NCBI GenBank assembly: GCA_003577365.1
Contig: QEUY01000121.1
Coordinates: 1-8,482, forward strand
Direction: 5' to 3'
DNA length: 8,482 nt
From: Chloroflexota bacterium
Lineage (GTDB): Bacteria; Chloroflexota; Anaerolineae; Caldilineales; Caldilineaceae
In this document: positions 1-6,497 of the stretch, in pieces
How positions within the stretch are numbered: the stretch's first letter is position 1
How the letters are laid out: each line of letters starts with the position of its first letter
Notes under the pieces: model-generated
Seen by the model: only the letters and a program-made list of their open reading frames with translations
Databases searched by the model: none
What the model was told of the DNA's origin: nothing
Translations under genes and position numbers: made by a program

Positions 1-1
1 A

Positions 2-745
2 CGGCTGGCGCAGGAGAGCGGCAAGCTCAATCTGCGCATCTTCCTGCGCGACCAGAACCTGGACTTGATGGACCGCTATCTCAACGCAGGGCAGTTCCGC
101 TCCGTTCCGGTTTTTGTCCTGTTTGATGCGGACTTCCGCGAGATCGGCCATTGGATCGAACGTCCGGCCAAGCTGACCGAGATGATCCAAGAGGTGCGCA
201 ACCGAGCCTTTGCGACCGATCCGGAGCTGGCCGGCTTCTCGCCCGACACCTCGCCCAGCGAGCTTCCGGAGAAAGCGCGGCTGCATCTGCGCCAGGTGAT
301 GGCTGACTTCCGCGCCGAAATGCGTGCGTTCTCCGACAACGAGGTCGTCCGCGAACTGCGTGCGATCCTTGCGGGCGCGCCCGCCACGACCAAGGCCAAA
401 GATAACGCGGCCACGTCGAACGGCACACCGGCGGCTGCCCCATCTGCAAGACCGTTGGCAAGGCCGCCCGCAGAACGGCCTGCCGAACAGCCTGTCGAGG
501 TCAAGATCACCTATTGCTCGGAATGTGGGTATGAGCCGCAGACCTTGGCGCTGACCTCCGCCCTGATGATCGAGTTCCGCGATCAGATCGCGTCGCTGGA
601 ATTGATCCCCTGGCACGAAGGTACATTTGATGTGGTGGTCGACGGCGAGCTGGTTCACTCGATGCTGCGCGACGGAGGCTTCCCGGAAAACGAGACGATT
701 ATCCGGGCCGTGCGCAGCCGCCTGGGCGTGTCACAGCCCAGCTAG
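2..745 (+). CDS. Thioredoxin-fold / Rdx (SelW-like) fusion protein, 5' truncated by window edge
   Basis: The reading frame is open from base 2, so the gene starts outside the window; TTG at 65 and ATG at 68 are internal. 247 residues are visible. The first ~75 look like the C-terminal half of a thioredoxin-family domain, with an SVPVFVLFD segment that fits the cis-proline strand; its CxxC, if any, lies upstream. A helical segment follows, then an Ala/Pro-rich linker (visible residues ~125-165). The end is a compact Rdx/SelW-like domain: a beta strand leading to CSEC (Cys172 and Cys175), then a FDVVVDGELV strand pair and an FPE motif. Rdx proteins are thiol-redox proteins of the selenoprotein W/T/H group; here Cys replaces selenocysteine. 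The likely role is cytosolic thiol-disulfide exchange, with the partner unknown. The TAG stop at 743-745 overlaps the stop of the convergent RNase H gene. Domain calls are from motifs only. Confidence 0.8.
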   Translation, partial: RLAQESGKLNLRIFLRDQNLDLMDRYLNAGQFRSVPVFVLFDADFREIGHWIERPAKLTEMIQEVRNRAFATDPELAGFSPDTSPSELPEKARLHLRQVMADFRAEMRAFSDNEVVRELRAILAGAPATTKAKDNAATSNGTPAAAPSARPLARPPAERPAEQPVEVKITYCSECGYEPQTLALTSALMIEFRDQIASLELIPWHEGTFDVVVDGELVHSMLRDGGFPENETIIRAVRSRLGVSQPS

Positions 746-1572
746 TGGCCCAAGGTCCGCACGCTGTGCTCGCGCCCGTGGTGGGTGATCTGCCAGTGGC
801 CGAACTGCTCCAAGAGGGCGCGCGCCCGGTCACGCCGCACCTGCATGCGCGGATCTTTCACGTCCCAGGTCCCTAGCACTTGGTTGACGACCAGCAGTGA
901 GTCGCCCCGGATCTCGACGCGCGCGCTCGCGGGTGAAGCACCGCTGTCGTGCAGCTTTTTGAGGATCGCTTCGAGCGCCGCGATCAGCGTGTCATACTCG
1001 GCCTCGTTGTTGGTCACGCGGTCGCCAAAGCGCAACTGCACCAGTTGCTGTGGCTGTCCGGGCCAGCGCAGCGCATAGCTGCCATAGCCTTGGCCCGGAT
1101 TGCCGCGGCTGCCGCCGTCAAAGATGACCCCGATCGGCTGCTCTGGGGCCTGGCCGGGCAGCGGGGCCATGGCGTGCGGCTCCAGCGGTGCAGCGTTCTG
1201 CGGCGCGCCGACGATCACCTTGCCGCTGACCGGCGAGCGGTAGCTCTCTGCTGCAGGCGGCTGTGGAACAGGTGAGGCAGGCGGGCGCTCTGCCGGTACA
1301 AAATTACCCGGCGCGGGCTTGGCCGCGGCGCGGCGCAACAGCCGGCGATAGCGCAGCCCCAGGGCAGGCGCAATCTGCAGCCGGTTGCGGTCGGTCAGCA
1401 GGTCATCCGGACCGGCCAGGCCGCTGGCGCGCAGCCGGCGCAGCAAAAGGCGGCGTTGCGCGGGGTCCAGCCGCTCGACGGCGGCGAAGATCGACGGCAG
1501 CGGCGTGTCCTCGGCCAAGCCATCATGCCGGCGCGACTCTGGTTTAGATACATTCTCGTCGCTGCGGGCCAT
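742..1572 (-). CDS. RNase H-like protein with N-terminal extension
   Basis: A 276-residue protein. The RNase H fold occupies residues ~147-276: FDGGSRGNPG (Asp152), TNNEAEY (Glu192) and RGDSLLVVNQV (Asp224) supply three of the four metal-binding carboxylates of RNase HI, which cuts the RNA strand of RNA:DNA hybrids. The chain ends HGREHSVRTLGH where family members normally continue with an Asp-Xaa-Leu-Ala helix, so the fourth carboxylate is absent. Residues ~25-82 form a charged helical region (ERLDPAQRRLLLRRL) that I do not recognise, joined by a Pro-rich linker (85-145). The ATG at 1570-1572 follows the MBL gene stop by 29 bp with only a weak GGA upstream, so it is probably co-transcribed. 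Its TAG (742-744) overlaps the convergent stop. It could be an active, divergent RNase HI or a nucleic-acid-binding derivative. Confidence 0.85.
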   Translation of the reverse strand: MARSDENVSKPESRRHDGLAEDTPLPSIFAAVERLDPAQRRLLLRRLRASGLAGPDDLLTDRNRLQIAPALGLRYRRLLRRAAAKPAPGNFVPAERPPASPVPQPPAAESYRSPVSGKVIVGAPQNAAPLEPHAMAPLPGQAPEQPIGVIFDGGSRGNPGQGYGSYALRWPGQPQQLVQLRFGDRVTNNEAEYDTLIAALEAILKKLHDSGASPASARVEIRGDSLLVVNQVLGTWDVKDPRMQVRRDRARALLEQFGHWQITHHGREHSVRTLGH

Positions 1573-1601
1573 CGTCGGCGCGTCCGTCTGTGCCGCGTGC
1601 C

Positions 1602-2471
1602 CTAGGCGCGCACGGTCTGGCGTTCTTGGCGCTGGCGCATGCGCGCCCGCTCCCAGAGGTGGAGCAGGTTGGAGGAGTGGAACTGCTGGACGATGCCGCC
1701 CAGCGGAATGCGGCTGCGGCCAAATTGTTCGATGTCGTGTTGTAGCAGGTCATGCTTGGTTGCGCCGCGCGCCATCAGCAGATCGACCGTGGCCTCAATA
1801 TCGCTCAGATATTTGATGCTGGCGTTGATGCTGCTCGTCACTTCGCCGCGCAGCAAAATGTCGCCATGTCCCTGGACAATGCTCTCGAGGTTGTAGTCAT
1901 GCAGGTTGGAAAGCGAGCGCTTGTACTGCTCGACGTCGCTGAACGGCGACGCGATCAGCGGCACAGGCATCATCAGGTCGCTGGCAAAGAGCACCTTGTC
2001 TTCGCGCACATGCACGGCGCAGACTTCGGGGCTAGGACCAGGCGTATTGAAGATATGCACCGTCTTGCCCCCCAAGCGGATCACCATGCCCTCGTTGAAG
2101 ACCAGTTTGGGCAGGCGGATATGCACCTGGCGCAACTCCGGCGTATGCTCCTTGGCCTCTTCCAACGAGGTAAAGGCATATTTGATCAACATCTCGCGGC
2201 AGAGCTCATGCGCCACCAGTTCCGCTTCGGGGAACAGATAGGAGCCGTAAACATGGTCGGCGTGGGCCACCGTGTTGATCACATAGCGGATCCCCTCCGG
2301 GCAGACGCGCTCGGCAAAGTCGATGATCTGGCGCGTCTCGGAGGGGAAAGGCAGCGTGTCGATCAGAATGCCGCCCTCCGGCGTTACCACCAGCCCGGCG
2401 TTAACCTCCAAATAGAGATCGCTGGTAAAGACCCAGGTGTCGTCGGCTACACGCGTGCGGATGATCGCCAC
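1602..2471 (-). CDS. MBL-fold metallo-hydrolase with incomplete metal site 1
   Basis: A 289-residue metallo-beta-lactamase-fold protein. The N-terminal strands (NAGLVVTPEGGILIDT) match the fold, and NTVAHADHVYG is the HxHxDH motif. Only His70, Asp72 and His73 remain there; Val68 takes the place of the first His. The usual TPGHxP segment reads TPGPSPEV, so Pro145 replaces the third site-1 His. Asp165 (LFASDLMMP) and His202 (VQGHGD) keep site 2 and the bridging Asp. Family members hydrolyse thioesters, lactones, phosphodiesters and related bonds; no substrate can be assigned. The C-terminal ~75 residues are helical and charged. The start is GTG at 2469-2471, chosen because GAGGAG (2478-2483) lies 6 nt upstream. 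It is the first gene of a two-gene unit with the RNase H gene, driven from the promoter at 2550-2578. Confidence 0.85.
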   Translation of the reverse strand: MAIIRTRVADDTWVFTSDLYLEVNAGLVVTPEGGILIDTLPFPSETRQIIDFAERVCPEGIRYVINTVAHADHVYGSYLFPEAELVAHELCREMLIKYAFTSLEEAKEHTPELRQVHIRLPKLVFNEGMVIRLGGKTVHIFNTPGPSPEVCAVHVREDKVLFASDLMMPVPLIASPFSDVEQYKRSLSNLHDYNLESIVQGHGDILLRGEVTSSINASIKYLSDIEATVDLLMARGATKHDLLQHDIEQFGRSRIPLGGIVQQFHSSNLLHLWERARMRQRQERQTVRA

Positions 2472-2477
2472 TGGTCA

Positions 2478-2483
2478 CTCCTC
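2478..2483 (-). promoter_or_regulatory. Ribosome-binding site fixing the GTG start of the MBL gene
   Basis: GAGGAG on the minus strand ends 6 nt before the GTG at 2471. It supports this non-ATG start over downstream ATG candidates. Confidence 0.75.
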
Positions 2484-2549
2484 ACCCCTACAGGGCTTCC
2501 TACGGCTATGCCCACTCTGTTCATTTCCACGATTATGACAAGCGTACCG

Positions 2550-2578
2550 AGTCTAACATAGTCTCCGCCGTCCGTCAA
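2550..2578 (-). promoter_or_regulatory. Sigma70-type promoter for the MBL / RNase H unit
   Basis: Minus strand: -35 TTGACG (2573-2578), a 17-bp spacer, then -10 TAGACT (2550-2555) preceded by TGT, giving an extended -10. Transcription would begin near 2543 and leave a leader of ~70 nt before the GTG start. It lies ~38 bp downstream of the 6S terminator, so the unit does not depend on read-through. Confidence 0.65.
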
Positions 2579-2615
2579 AAAAGTTAACATAAATCGACCT
2601 GGGTGGCCCGCGCAC

Positions 2616-2646
2616 AAAAAAAAGACCGCCCGGAGATGCCGGACGG
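2616..2646 (-). terminator. Intrinsic terminator of the 6S RNA unit
   Basis: Minus strand: an 8-bp stem (2639-2646 with 2626-2633, one G-U pair) closes a 5-nt loop and is followed by TC and eight T residues (2625 down to 2616). It sits 3 nt beyond the 3' end of the RNA's closing stem. On the plus strand the hairpin is followed by AAAA rather than T, so it acts on minus-strand transcripts. Confidence 0.85.
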
Positions 2647-2649
2647 AAA

Positions 2650-2835
2650 ATGACTCCGCGAGATCGTGTGGACAGTGGGTTGCGAACCTGCAAACGCAGG
2701 TGGGTGCCGATTGGGCGCTTCTGTCTTATCTCAGCCGAAGCCGAGGCTACCACTTCCACGCCGCGTGATCGAGCTCCCGAATTGAAACTGTTGGCTCGCC
2801 CCGTATGTCTATCCAATCACGGAAACCGCAGAGTC
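2650..2835 (-). ncRNA. ssrS: Probable 6S RNA
   Basis: No protein gene fits here, but a complete RNA gene does. From the predicted start (~2835) the minus-strand RNA is ~186 nt, close to the 184 nt of E. coli 6S RNA. Its ends pair: 2827-2837 with 2650-2660, 11 bp including one G-U. Short helices continue the closing stem (2818-2821 with 2665-2668; 2812-2815 with 2669-2672). The 3' strand of the presumed central bubble carries a 6-bp hairpin with a 4-nt loop (2686-2701), as in E. coli 6S RNA. The apical arm ends in a UUCG tetraloop hairpin (2730-2745), with a lower GGCGT/GCGCC helix. The 5' segment CTGCGGTTTCCGTGA resembles the 5' region of known 6S RNAs. 6S RNA mimics an open promoter and sequesters the housekeeping RNA polymerase holoenzyme, mainly in stationary phase. 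I considered tmRNA, SRP RNA and tRNA; none fits. The assignment is by structure, not covariance search. Confidence 0.75.
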
Positions 2836-2841
2836 ATCTAT

Positions 2842-2870
2842 ACTATAGCACAGGTCGTCAAGAGAAGCAA
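2842..2870 (-). promoter_or_regulatory. Extended -10 promoter of the 6S RNA gene
   Basis: Minus strand: -10 TATAGT (2842-2847) with TGC directly upstream (extended -10), a 17-bp spacer and a weak -35, TTGCTT (2865-2870). A TTGACG lies inside the spacer but is too close to be the -35. The predicted start at ~2835 coincides with the 5' strand of the closing stem, which supports both calls. Confidence 0.7.
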
Positions 2871-2891
2871 AGCGCCGATCCGCGCCGGGCC

Positions 2892-2921
2892 AAAGAAAAT
2901 TGACCGGCGCGGGCCGCGCCG
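2892..2921 (-). terminator. Probable terminator of the ECF operon
   Basis: Minus strand: a perfect 7-bp GC stem (2915-2921 with 2905-2911) with a 3-nt loop is followed by GTCAA, TTTT, C, TTT. The T tract starts a few bases late and is interrupted, so termination may be partial. It lies ~20 bp after the receiver gene stop and just before the 6S promoter. Confidence 0.55.
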
Positions 2922-2941
2922 ATTCGCCCCGTGCGCTCCAT

Positions 2942-3358
2942 TTATTCACTGGTTGCGCTGGGCGGCAGCAGCCGCTGCACGGTCGCCACCAAGTCATGCA
3001 TGAGGATCGGGCGCACCAGAAAGGCCTGCATCTGTGCAGCCAGCGGCGCATAACGCTCGCGATACCAGGCTTCGGCGATCAAGATCATCACGGCGTCGGG
3101 GACGAGGTTGCGCAGCGCCTGCACCTGGTCGGGCGTGGCGCGCGGGTCATCCTTGGTATCGAGCAGCACCAGCGGCGGGTCGACGCGCTCCGCCAGGATC
3201 GCCTTAACCCCCAGGTGGAGGCTGGGCAGCGCCAGCACAGCATAGCCCAACTCTTGCAGCGAGACCAGGGTCAAGGTGCGCGTTTGCCAGTCGGCGGAGA
3301 GCAGCAGCAAGCGCCGCGGGGGGCTGGCGTCTGGGGCAGGATCGGGCATACTCATCAT
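2942..3358 (-). CDS. Stand-alone, divergent response-regulator receiver domain
   Basis: 138 residues in all, about one receiver (CheY-like) domain plus short tails and no output domain. Residues 16-24 (RRLLLLSAD) are the first strand with one acidic residue. PPLVLLDTKDD places the phospho-acceptor at Asp67. FLVRPI has Arg116 where the invariant Lys sits before Pro117, and the switch Ser/Thr after strand 4 is Ala (ILIAEA). Phosphorylation chemistry may therefore be weak or lost. It is the last gene of the ECF operon. Three in-frame ATGs (3358, 3355, 3349) follow an AGGTGA that overlaps the preceding stop. The third, 10 nt downstream, has the best spacing, so the true protein may begin MPDPAP and be 3 residues shorter. 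A link to transport control is suggested only by position. No kinase is present in the window. Confidence 0.7.
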   Translation of the reverse strand: MMSMPDPAPDASPPRRLLLLSADWQTRTLTLVSLQELGYAVLALPSLHLGVKAILAERVDPPLVLLDTKDDPRATPDQVQALRNLVPDAVMILIAEAWYRERYAPLAAQMQAFLVRPILMHDLVATVQRLLPPSATSE

Positions 3359-3359
3359 C

Positions 3360-4187
3360 TCACCTGCGGCGTCTCATCTGCGGGCCGGCCTGCGCCGCCA
3401 GTTGCTCCACAAACCCATCCACCGAATAGACGGCGGCATCTATCCCCAGGCGGCGGGCCAGCCGCGTTATCTGCGGCGGCTCCACATAGGTGCTGGCCAG
3501 CAGGTCGGTCTGGGCAAAGACCGCCTCAGGTGCGCCGTCGACCAGCACCTGGCCCTGCCCCATGACGACGATGCGGCTGAAATGGGTCGCCACAAAGTCG
3601 ATATCGTGGCTGATGGCGATCACGGTCTTGGCTTCGCCGCGCAGCGCGGCCAGCACCCGGCCCAGCTCCTGCACCGTGGCGTGATCCTGGCCGGTCGTCG
3701 GCTCGTCCAGCACAATGATCGGTGTGTTCATCGCGATCACGGCCGCGATGGCTACGCGCTTGCGCCAGGCTGGGGTCAAATCATAGGGGTGCAGGTCGCG
3801 CCGCTCGACCAGCCCCAGCAGGTCCAATGCATGCTCCACCTGTGCATCCACCTGGTCGGGCGGAAGCTTGAGGTTGAGCGGGCCGACGCGCACCTCGTCT
3901 TCGACGCGCGTCTTGAAAAGCTGGTCGTCGGGGTTCTGAAAGACATAGCCGACGCGCGCGGCAAGCTGCGCCACCGAATGCTCGCCGGTCAGCCAGTCGC
4001 CCACGCGCACCGTGCCGCGTGTGGGCTGGAGCAGCCCATTGAGATGTTTGACCAGCGTGGTTTTGCCCGACCCGTTTTGGCCGATGATCGCCACCTGTTC
4101 GCCCGGCGCAATGTGCAGCGAGACGCCGCGCAGCGCCTCTACGCCGGTCGGATAGGTGAAATACAGGTCTGTGATATCAATCTGCAT
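3360..4187 (-). CDS. ecfA: ECF transporter ATPase with a degenerate ABC signature
   Basis: A 275-residue ABC ATPase of the energy-coupling-factor type, the second of two in the operon; with its partner it powers EcfT at the inner face of the membrane. Walker A is GQNGSGKT (36-43), the Q-loop YVFQNPDDQLF (Gln84), Walker B IIVLDEP (Asp161, Glu162) and the H-loop His194 (AISHDID). The signature, normally LSGGQ, reads LTPAW (137-141), and the D-loop is GQD rather than GLD. In a heterodimer this would weaken the ATP site formed with the partner's Walker A and leave the other site intact. The start is ATG at 4185-4187, 2 bp after the partner's stop. The frame extends upstream to 4295, but that extension is low-complexity and lies inside the partner gene. 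The stop at 3360-3362 abuts the receiver gene. Confidence 0.88.
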   Translation of the reverse strand: MQIDITDLYFTYPTGVEALRGVSLHIAPGEQVAIIGQNGSGKTTLVKHLNGLLQPTRGTVRVGDWLTGEHSVAQLAARVGYVFQNPDDQLFKTRVEDEVRVGPLNLKLPPDQVDAQVEHALDLLGLVERRDLHPYDLTPAWRKRVAIAAVIAMNTPIIVLDEPTTGQDHATVQELGRVLAALRGEAKTVIAISHDIDFVATHFSRIVVMGQGQVLVDGAPEAVFAQTDLLASTYVEPPQITRLARRLGIDAAVYSVDGFVEQLAAQAGPQMRRRR

Positions 4188-4189
4188 GC

Positions 4190-5074
4190 TCAATCCATCT
4201 GCGATTCCGCCTGTCGGGCGCTGCCGTTCAGTACGGCGGCAAAGCCGGAGGCCGCTTGATCCAGGGTGACGGGCAGCGGACGGCCGTCGGGCCACAGCCC
4301 GCGGCCTGCGCTCTGCCGCGCCGCCACGGTGTAGGCCGTCTGCCCCACGGCATGCGCGGCCAACTCCGGGCTGACCAGCACTTCATCCGGCGGCCCATCG
4401 AGGACGATGCGGCCCGCATCCAAGAGCAGCACGCGGTCGGCAAAGGTGGCCACCCATTCCAGCTTATGCTCGGCCATGAGCACCGTCATGCCCTGGCGGC
4501 TGAGACTGCGGATGGCGGCAAAGACCTCGCGGCTGCCGATCGGGTCCAGTTGTGAGGTCGGCTCGTCCAGCACCAGCACCTTGGGCGACATGACCAGGAT
4601 CGACGCCAGCGCCACACGCTGCTGCTGCCCGCCTGAAAGCCCGTAGGGCGAGCGCGCGGCCAGGTCGCCGATCCCGGTCAGCTCCATGACCTCGGTCACA
4701 CGGCGGCGCATCTCGTCGCGCGGCACGCCCAGGTTTTCCAGCCCAAAGGCGATCTCCTCAAAGACGGTGAACTTGGCCCCAGAGATCTGGTTGGACGGGT
4801 TCTGAAAAACCAGCCCCGCGACCAGCATCAGTTCGTCCAGCCCGTGGCTGCGCGTGTCCAACCCGGCGACGCGCACCTCACCCTGCAGTTCGCCCTGGAA
4901 GAAATGGGGCACAAAGCCGGTCACAGCATAGCCCAGCGTCGATTTGCCCGCACCGTTGGCCCCCACGATGGCGACAAACTCGCCCTCCTCGATCTGCAAG
5001 TTCACCCCTTGCAGCGCGGGCGCGGCGGTGTGGGGATAGGAGTAGGTCACGTCGCGCAGGTCAATCAACGCCAT
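4190..5074 (-). CDS. ecfA: ECF transporter ATPase with complete motifs
   Basis: A 294-residue ABC ATPase with every catalytic motif: Walker A GANGAGKS (38-45), Q-loop LVFQNPSNQ (Gln90), signature LSGGQ (145-149), Walker B VLVLDEP (Asp169, Glu170), D-loop SQLDP and H-loop His202 (AEHK). FQNPxxQ after Walker A is typical of EcfA-type subunits, which pair as A/A' under the T component. The last ~50 residues are a divergent tail. The ATG at 5072-5074 lies inside the end of ecfT (10-bp overlap), which implies translational coupling, and no strong Shine-Dalgarno is visible. The stop is 2 bp before the next ATPase. Together with that protein it should form a heterodimer with one complete and one impaired ATP site. 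Confidence 0.93.
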   Translation of the reverse strand: MALIDLRDVTYSYPHTAAPALQGVNLQIEEGEFVAIVGANGAGKSTLGYAVTGFVPHFFQGELQGEVRVAGLDTRSHGLDELMLVAGLVFQNPSNQISGAKFTVFEEIAFGLENLGVPRDEMRRRVTEVMELTGIGDLAARSPYGLSGGQQQRVALASILVMSPKVLVLDEPTSQLDPIGSREVFAAIRSLSRQGMTVLMAEHKLEWVATFADRVLLLDAGRIVLDGPPDEVLVSPELAAHAVGQTAYTVAARQSAGRGLWPDGRPLPVTLDQAASGFAAVLNGSARQAESQMD

Positions 5075-5841
5075 AGCCCAAGCCCGATCAGGATGAGGGT
5101 GAGCGCCGCCAGCGCCAGCCGCAAGCTGTGCTGCCCTGGGCTGTCGGGGATCTCGATCAGGCTGGTCTTGACGCGCTTGGCCTTAAAAGCGCGCGCCTCG
5201 AGCGCGATCGCCCGCTCTTCGACGTCGACCAGCGAGCCAAAGACCAACGGCCCCACCAGCGGCACCAGCGCCCGCGCCCGGTTGAGCGGCGACCCGCCCG
5301 TCTCCAGGCCACGGGCGCGCTGGGCGTCGACAATCGTGTTGGCCTTGGCGCGCATCTCTGGGATGATCTGCAGCGTGCTGACGATCACATAGGTCAACGA
5401 CGGCGACACCCCGCGGCGGTTGAGGTCGGCCATCAGCGCGCCGGGGTGGGTGCTGAAGAGCAACAGCAGAAACGACCCCACCATCGTGATGATGCGCGTG
5501 GCGGTGAGATAGGCAAACTGCACCCCTTCCAGCTTGACGCTGAAGATCCAGAACGCAAAGATCACCGTGCGCCCGCCTGGGTAAAAGAGACTTTGCATGA
5601 CAAAGAGAAAGGCGACCAGCGGCAGCAGCAGCCGCACGGTCGTGCGCAGAAACGGCCCGGCCACCCGGCCCCACATGCTCAGCGGGATCAGCACCAAGAG
5701 ATAGAGCAGCGTGGGCAGCCAGTAGCCAGGCCCTAAAAAATCGACCAGGACCAGGCAGAGCGCCAAGGTCAATTTGGTGAGCGGGTTCAGCCGGTGCAGC
5801 GGGCTGTCCCGTTCGATATACAGGCTCAGGCGTGCGGACAC
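5065..5841 (-). CDS. ecfT: ECF transporter T component (transmembrane coupling protein)
   Basis: A 258-residue membrane protein of the EcfT/CbiQ family, which couples ATP hydrolysis by the EcfA pair to rotation of the substrate-binding S protein. The N-terminal HRLNPLTKL is characteristic. Hydrophobic stretches lie near residues 23-55, 68-85, 92-101, 113-130, 148-160 and 238-256. The two coupling-helix motifs are present: ARG at 176-178 (AQRARGLETGG) and its second copy as ARA at 216-218 (ALEARAF), preceded by VDVEERAIA. The start is GTG at 5839-5841, backed by AGGTGA (5851-5856) 9 nt upstream, which overlaps the stop of the S-component gene. The 3' end overlaps the first ATPase by 10 bp. Confidence 0.92.
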   Translation of the reverse strand: MSARLSLYIERDSPLHRLNPLTKLTLALCLVLVDFLGPGYWLPTLLYLLVLIPLSMWGRVAGPFLRTTVRLLLPLVAFLFVMQSLFYPGGRTVIFAFWIFSVKLEGVQFAYLTATRIITMVGSFLLLLFSTHPGALMADLNRRGVSPSLTYVIVSTLQIIPEMRAKANTIVDAQRARGLETGGSPLNRARALVPLVGPLVFGSLVDVEERAIALEARAFKAKRVKTSLIEIPDSPGQHSLRLALAALTLILIGLGLWR

Positions 5842-5854
5842 GGTAGGGGGTCAC

Positions 5855-6484
5855 CTAGCGCCGGGCATAGGTGGCCGAGGTAGCGGGCGCGGCCAGCACA
5901 TTCTCGGCGCGCGGGAAGCGCGCCACATAGCGGCTGGACAGACCTTTGACCACAGCCCACGCCAGGAAACAGGTGGCGATCTTGTCGATCGGCTCGAAAA
6001 TGAAGTTGGTCGCCAACACCGACTCGATCAGCCCGCGGCCCGACGCCAGCAGATAGGCAGTGAGGAAGGAAGAGCCGCTGGCGGTGATGCCGCCGTAGAG
6101 CGCCACGTTGATAAAGGCCGAGGCAATCGCCGCCACAAAGGCGATGATCACCCCGCTGAGCAGCACGCCCCACCAGGTTTTGAACCAGCCGTAGTTGGCG
6201 CAGATGCCCGCGGTCAGGCCGATCAACAGCGCCACCGGGAACCACGGCAGGGCATTCGGGTCAATCGTGATGCCCCAGATAATATTGGACAGGGTGCCGG
6301 TCAAGGCCCCGGCCCATGGCCCCGCCAGGATCGCCACCAGCACCGTGCCGATCGAGTCGAGATAGACCGGCAGCTTGAGCAGCGCCACGATCTGGCCGAT
6401 CACCACATTGATGGCGATGGCGACCGGGATCAAGACCAGGGTCACCGTACTGAAGTCACGTCGCAAACGTTCGCCGAAGTTCAT
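5855..6484 (-). CDS. Probable ECF S component (substrate-binding membrane protein), substrate unknown
   Basis: A 209-residue hydrophobic protein with about five to six membrane segments (near 12-34, 44-72, 80-98, 104-130 and 160-182), the usual size for ECF S components. YLDSIGTVLVAILAGPWAGA followed by LTGTLSNIIWG resembles the small-residue-rich helices S proteins use against EcfT. Substrate specificity cannot be read from sequence. The adjoining nucleoside hydrolase suggests a nucleoside or other N-riboside. The start is ATG at 6482-6484, because AGGAGAGG (6490-6497) lies 5 nt upstream; the frame runs up to 6538 but that part has no Shine-Dalgarno and poor residue content. The gene lies 60 bp after the hydrolase stop and 13 bp before ecfT. 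It could instead be another small membrane protein, but its position between hydrolase and ecfT argues for an S component. Confidence 0.78.
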   Translation of the reverse strand: MNFGERLRRDFSTVTLVLIPVAIAINVVIGQIVALLKLPVYLDSIGTVLVAILAGPWAGALTGTLSNIIWGITIDPNALPWFPVALLIGLTAGICANYGWFKTWWGVLLSGVIIAFVAAIASAFINVALYGGITASGSSFLTAYLLASGRGLIESVLATNFIFEPIDKIATCFLAWAVVKGLSSRYVARFPRAENVLAAPATSATYARR

Positions 6485-6489
6485 GGTGT

Positions 6490-6497
6490 CCTCTCCT
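6490..6497 (-). promoter_or_regulatory. Strong ribosome-binding site fixing the S-component start
   Basis: AGGAGAGG on the minus strand, 5 nt before the ATG at 6484, is the best Shine-Dalgarno in the window. It rules out the longer start at 6538. Confidence 0.8.

Noticed and set aside
1752..2561. 269-residue plus-strand open frame
   Set aside because: It lies antisense to the MBL gene and is His/Gln/Arg-rich, typical of a shadow frame in GC-rich DNA; no domain is recognisable.
2650..2835. tRNA, tmRNA, SRP RNA or RNase P RNA in place of 6S
   Set aside because: GGTTCGCAACC looks like a T-loop but no 5-bp T stem, acceptor stem or CCA fits; the SRP core motif is absent and the unit is too short for tmRNA or RNase P RNA.
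2553..3051. Short frames on both strands across the 6S region (2553-2816 and 2809-3051 minus, 2650-3003 plus)
   Set aside because: They cross the promoter, RNA helices and terminators and show no domain or ribosome-binding site.
3276..4259. 327-residue plus-strand open frame
   Set aside because: Antisense to the second EcfA and the receiver gene, whose motifs are unmistakable; this frame has none.
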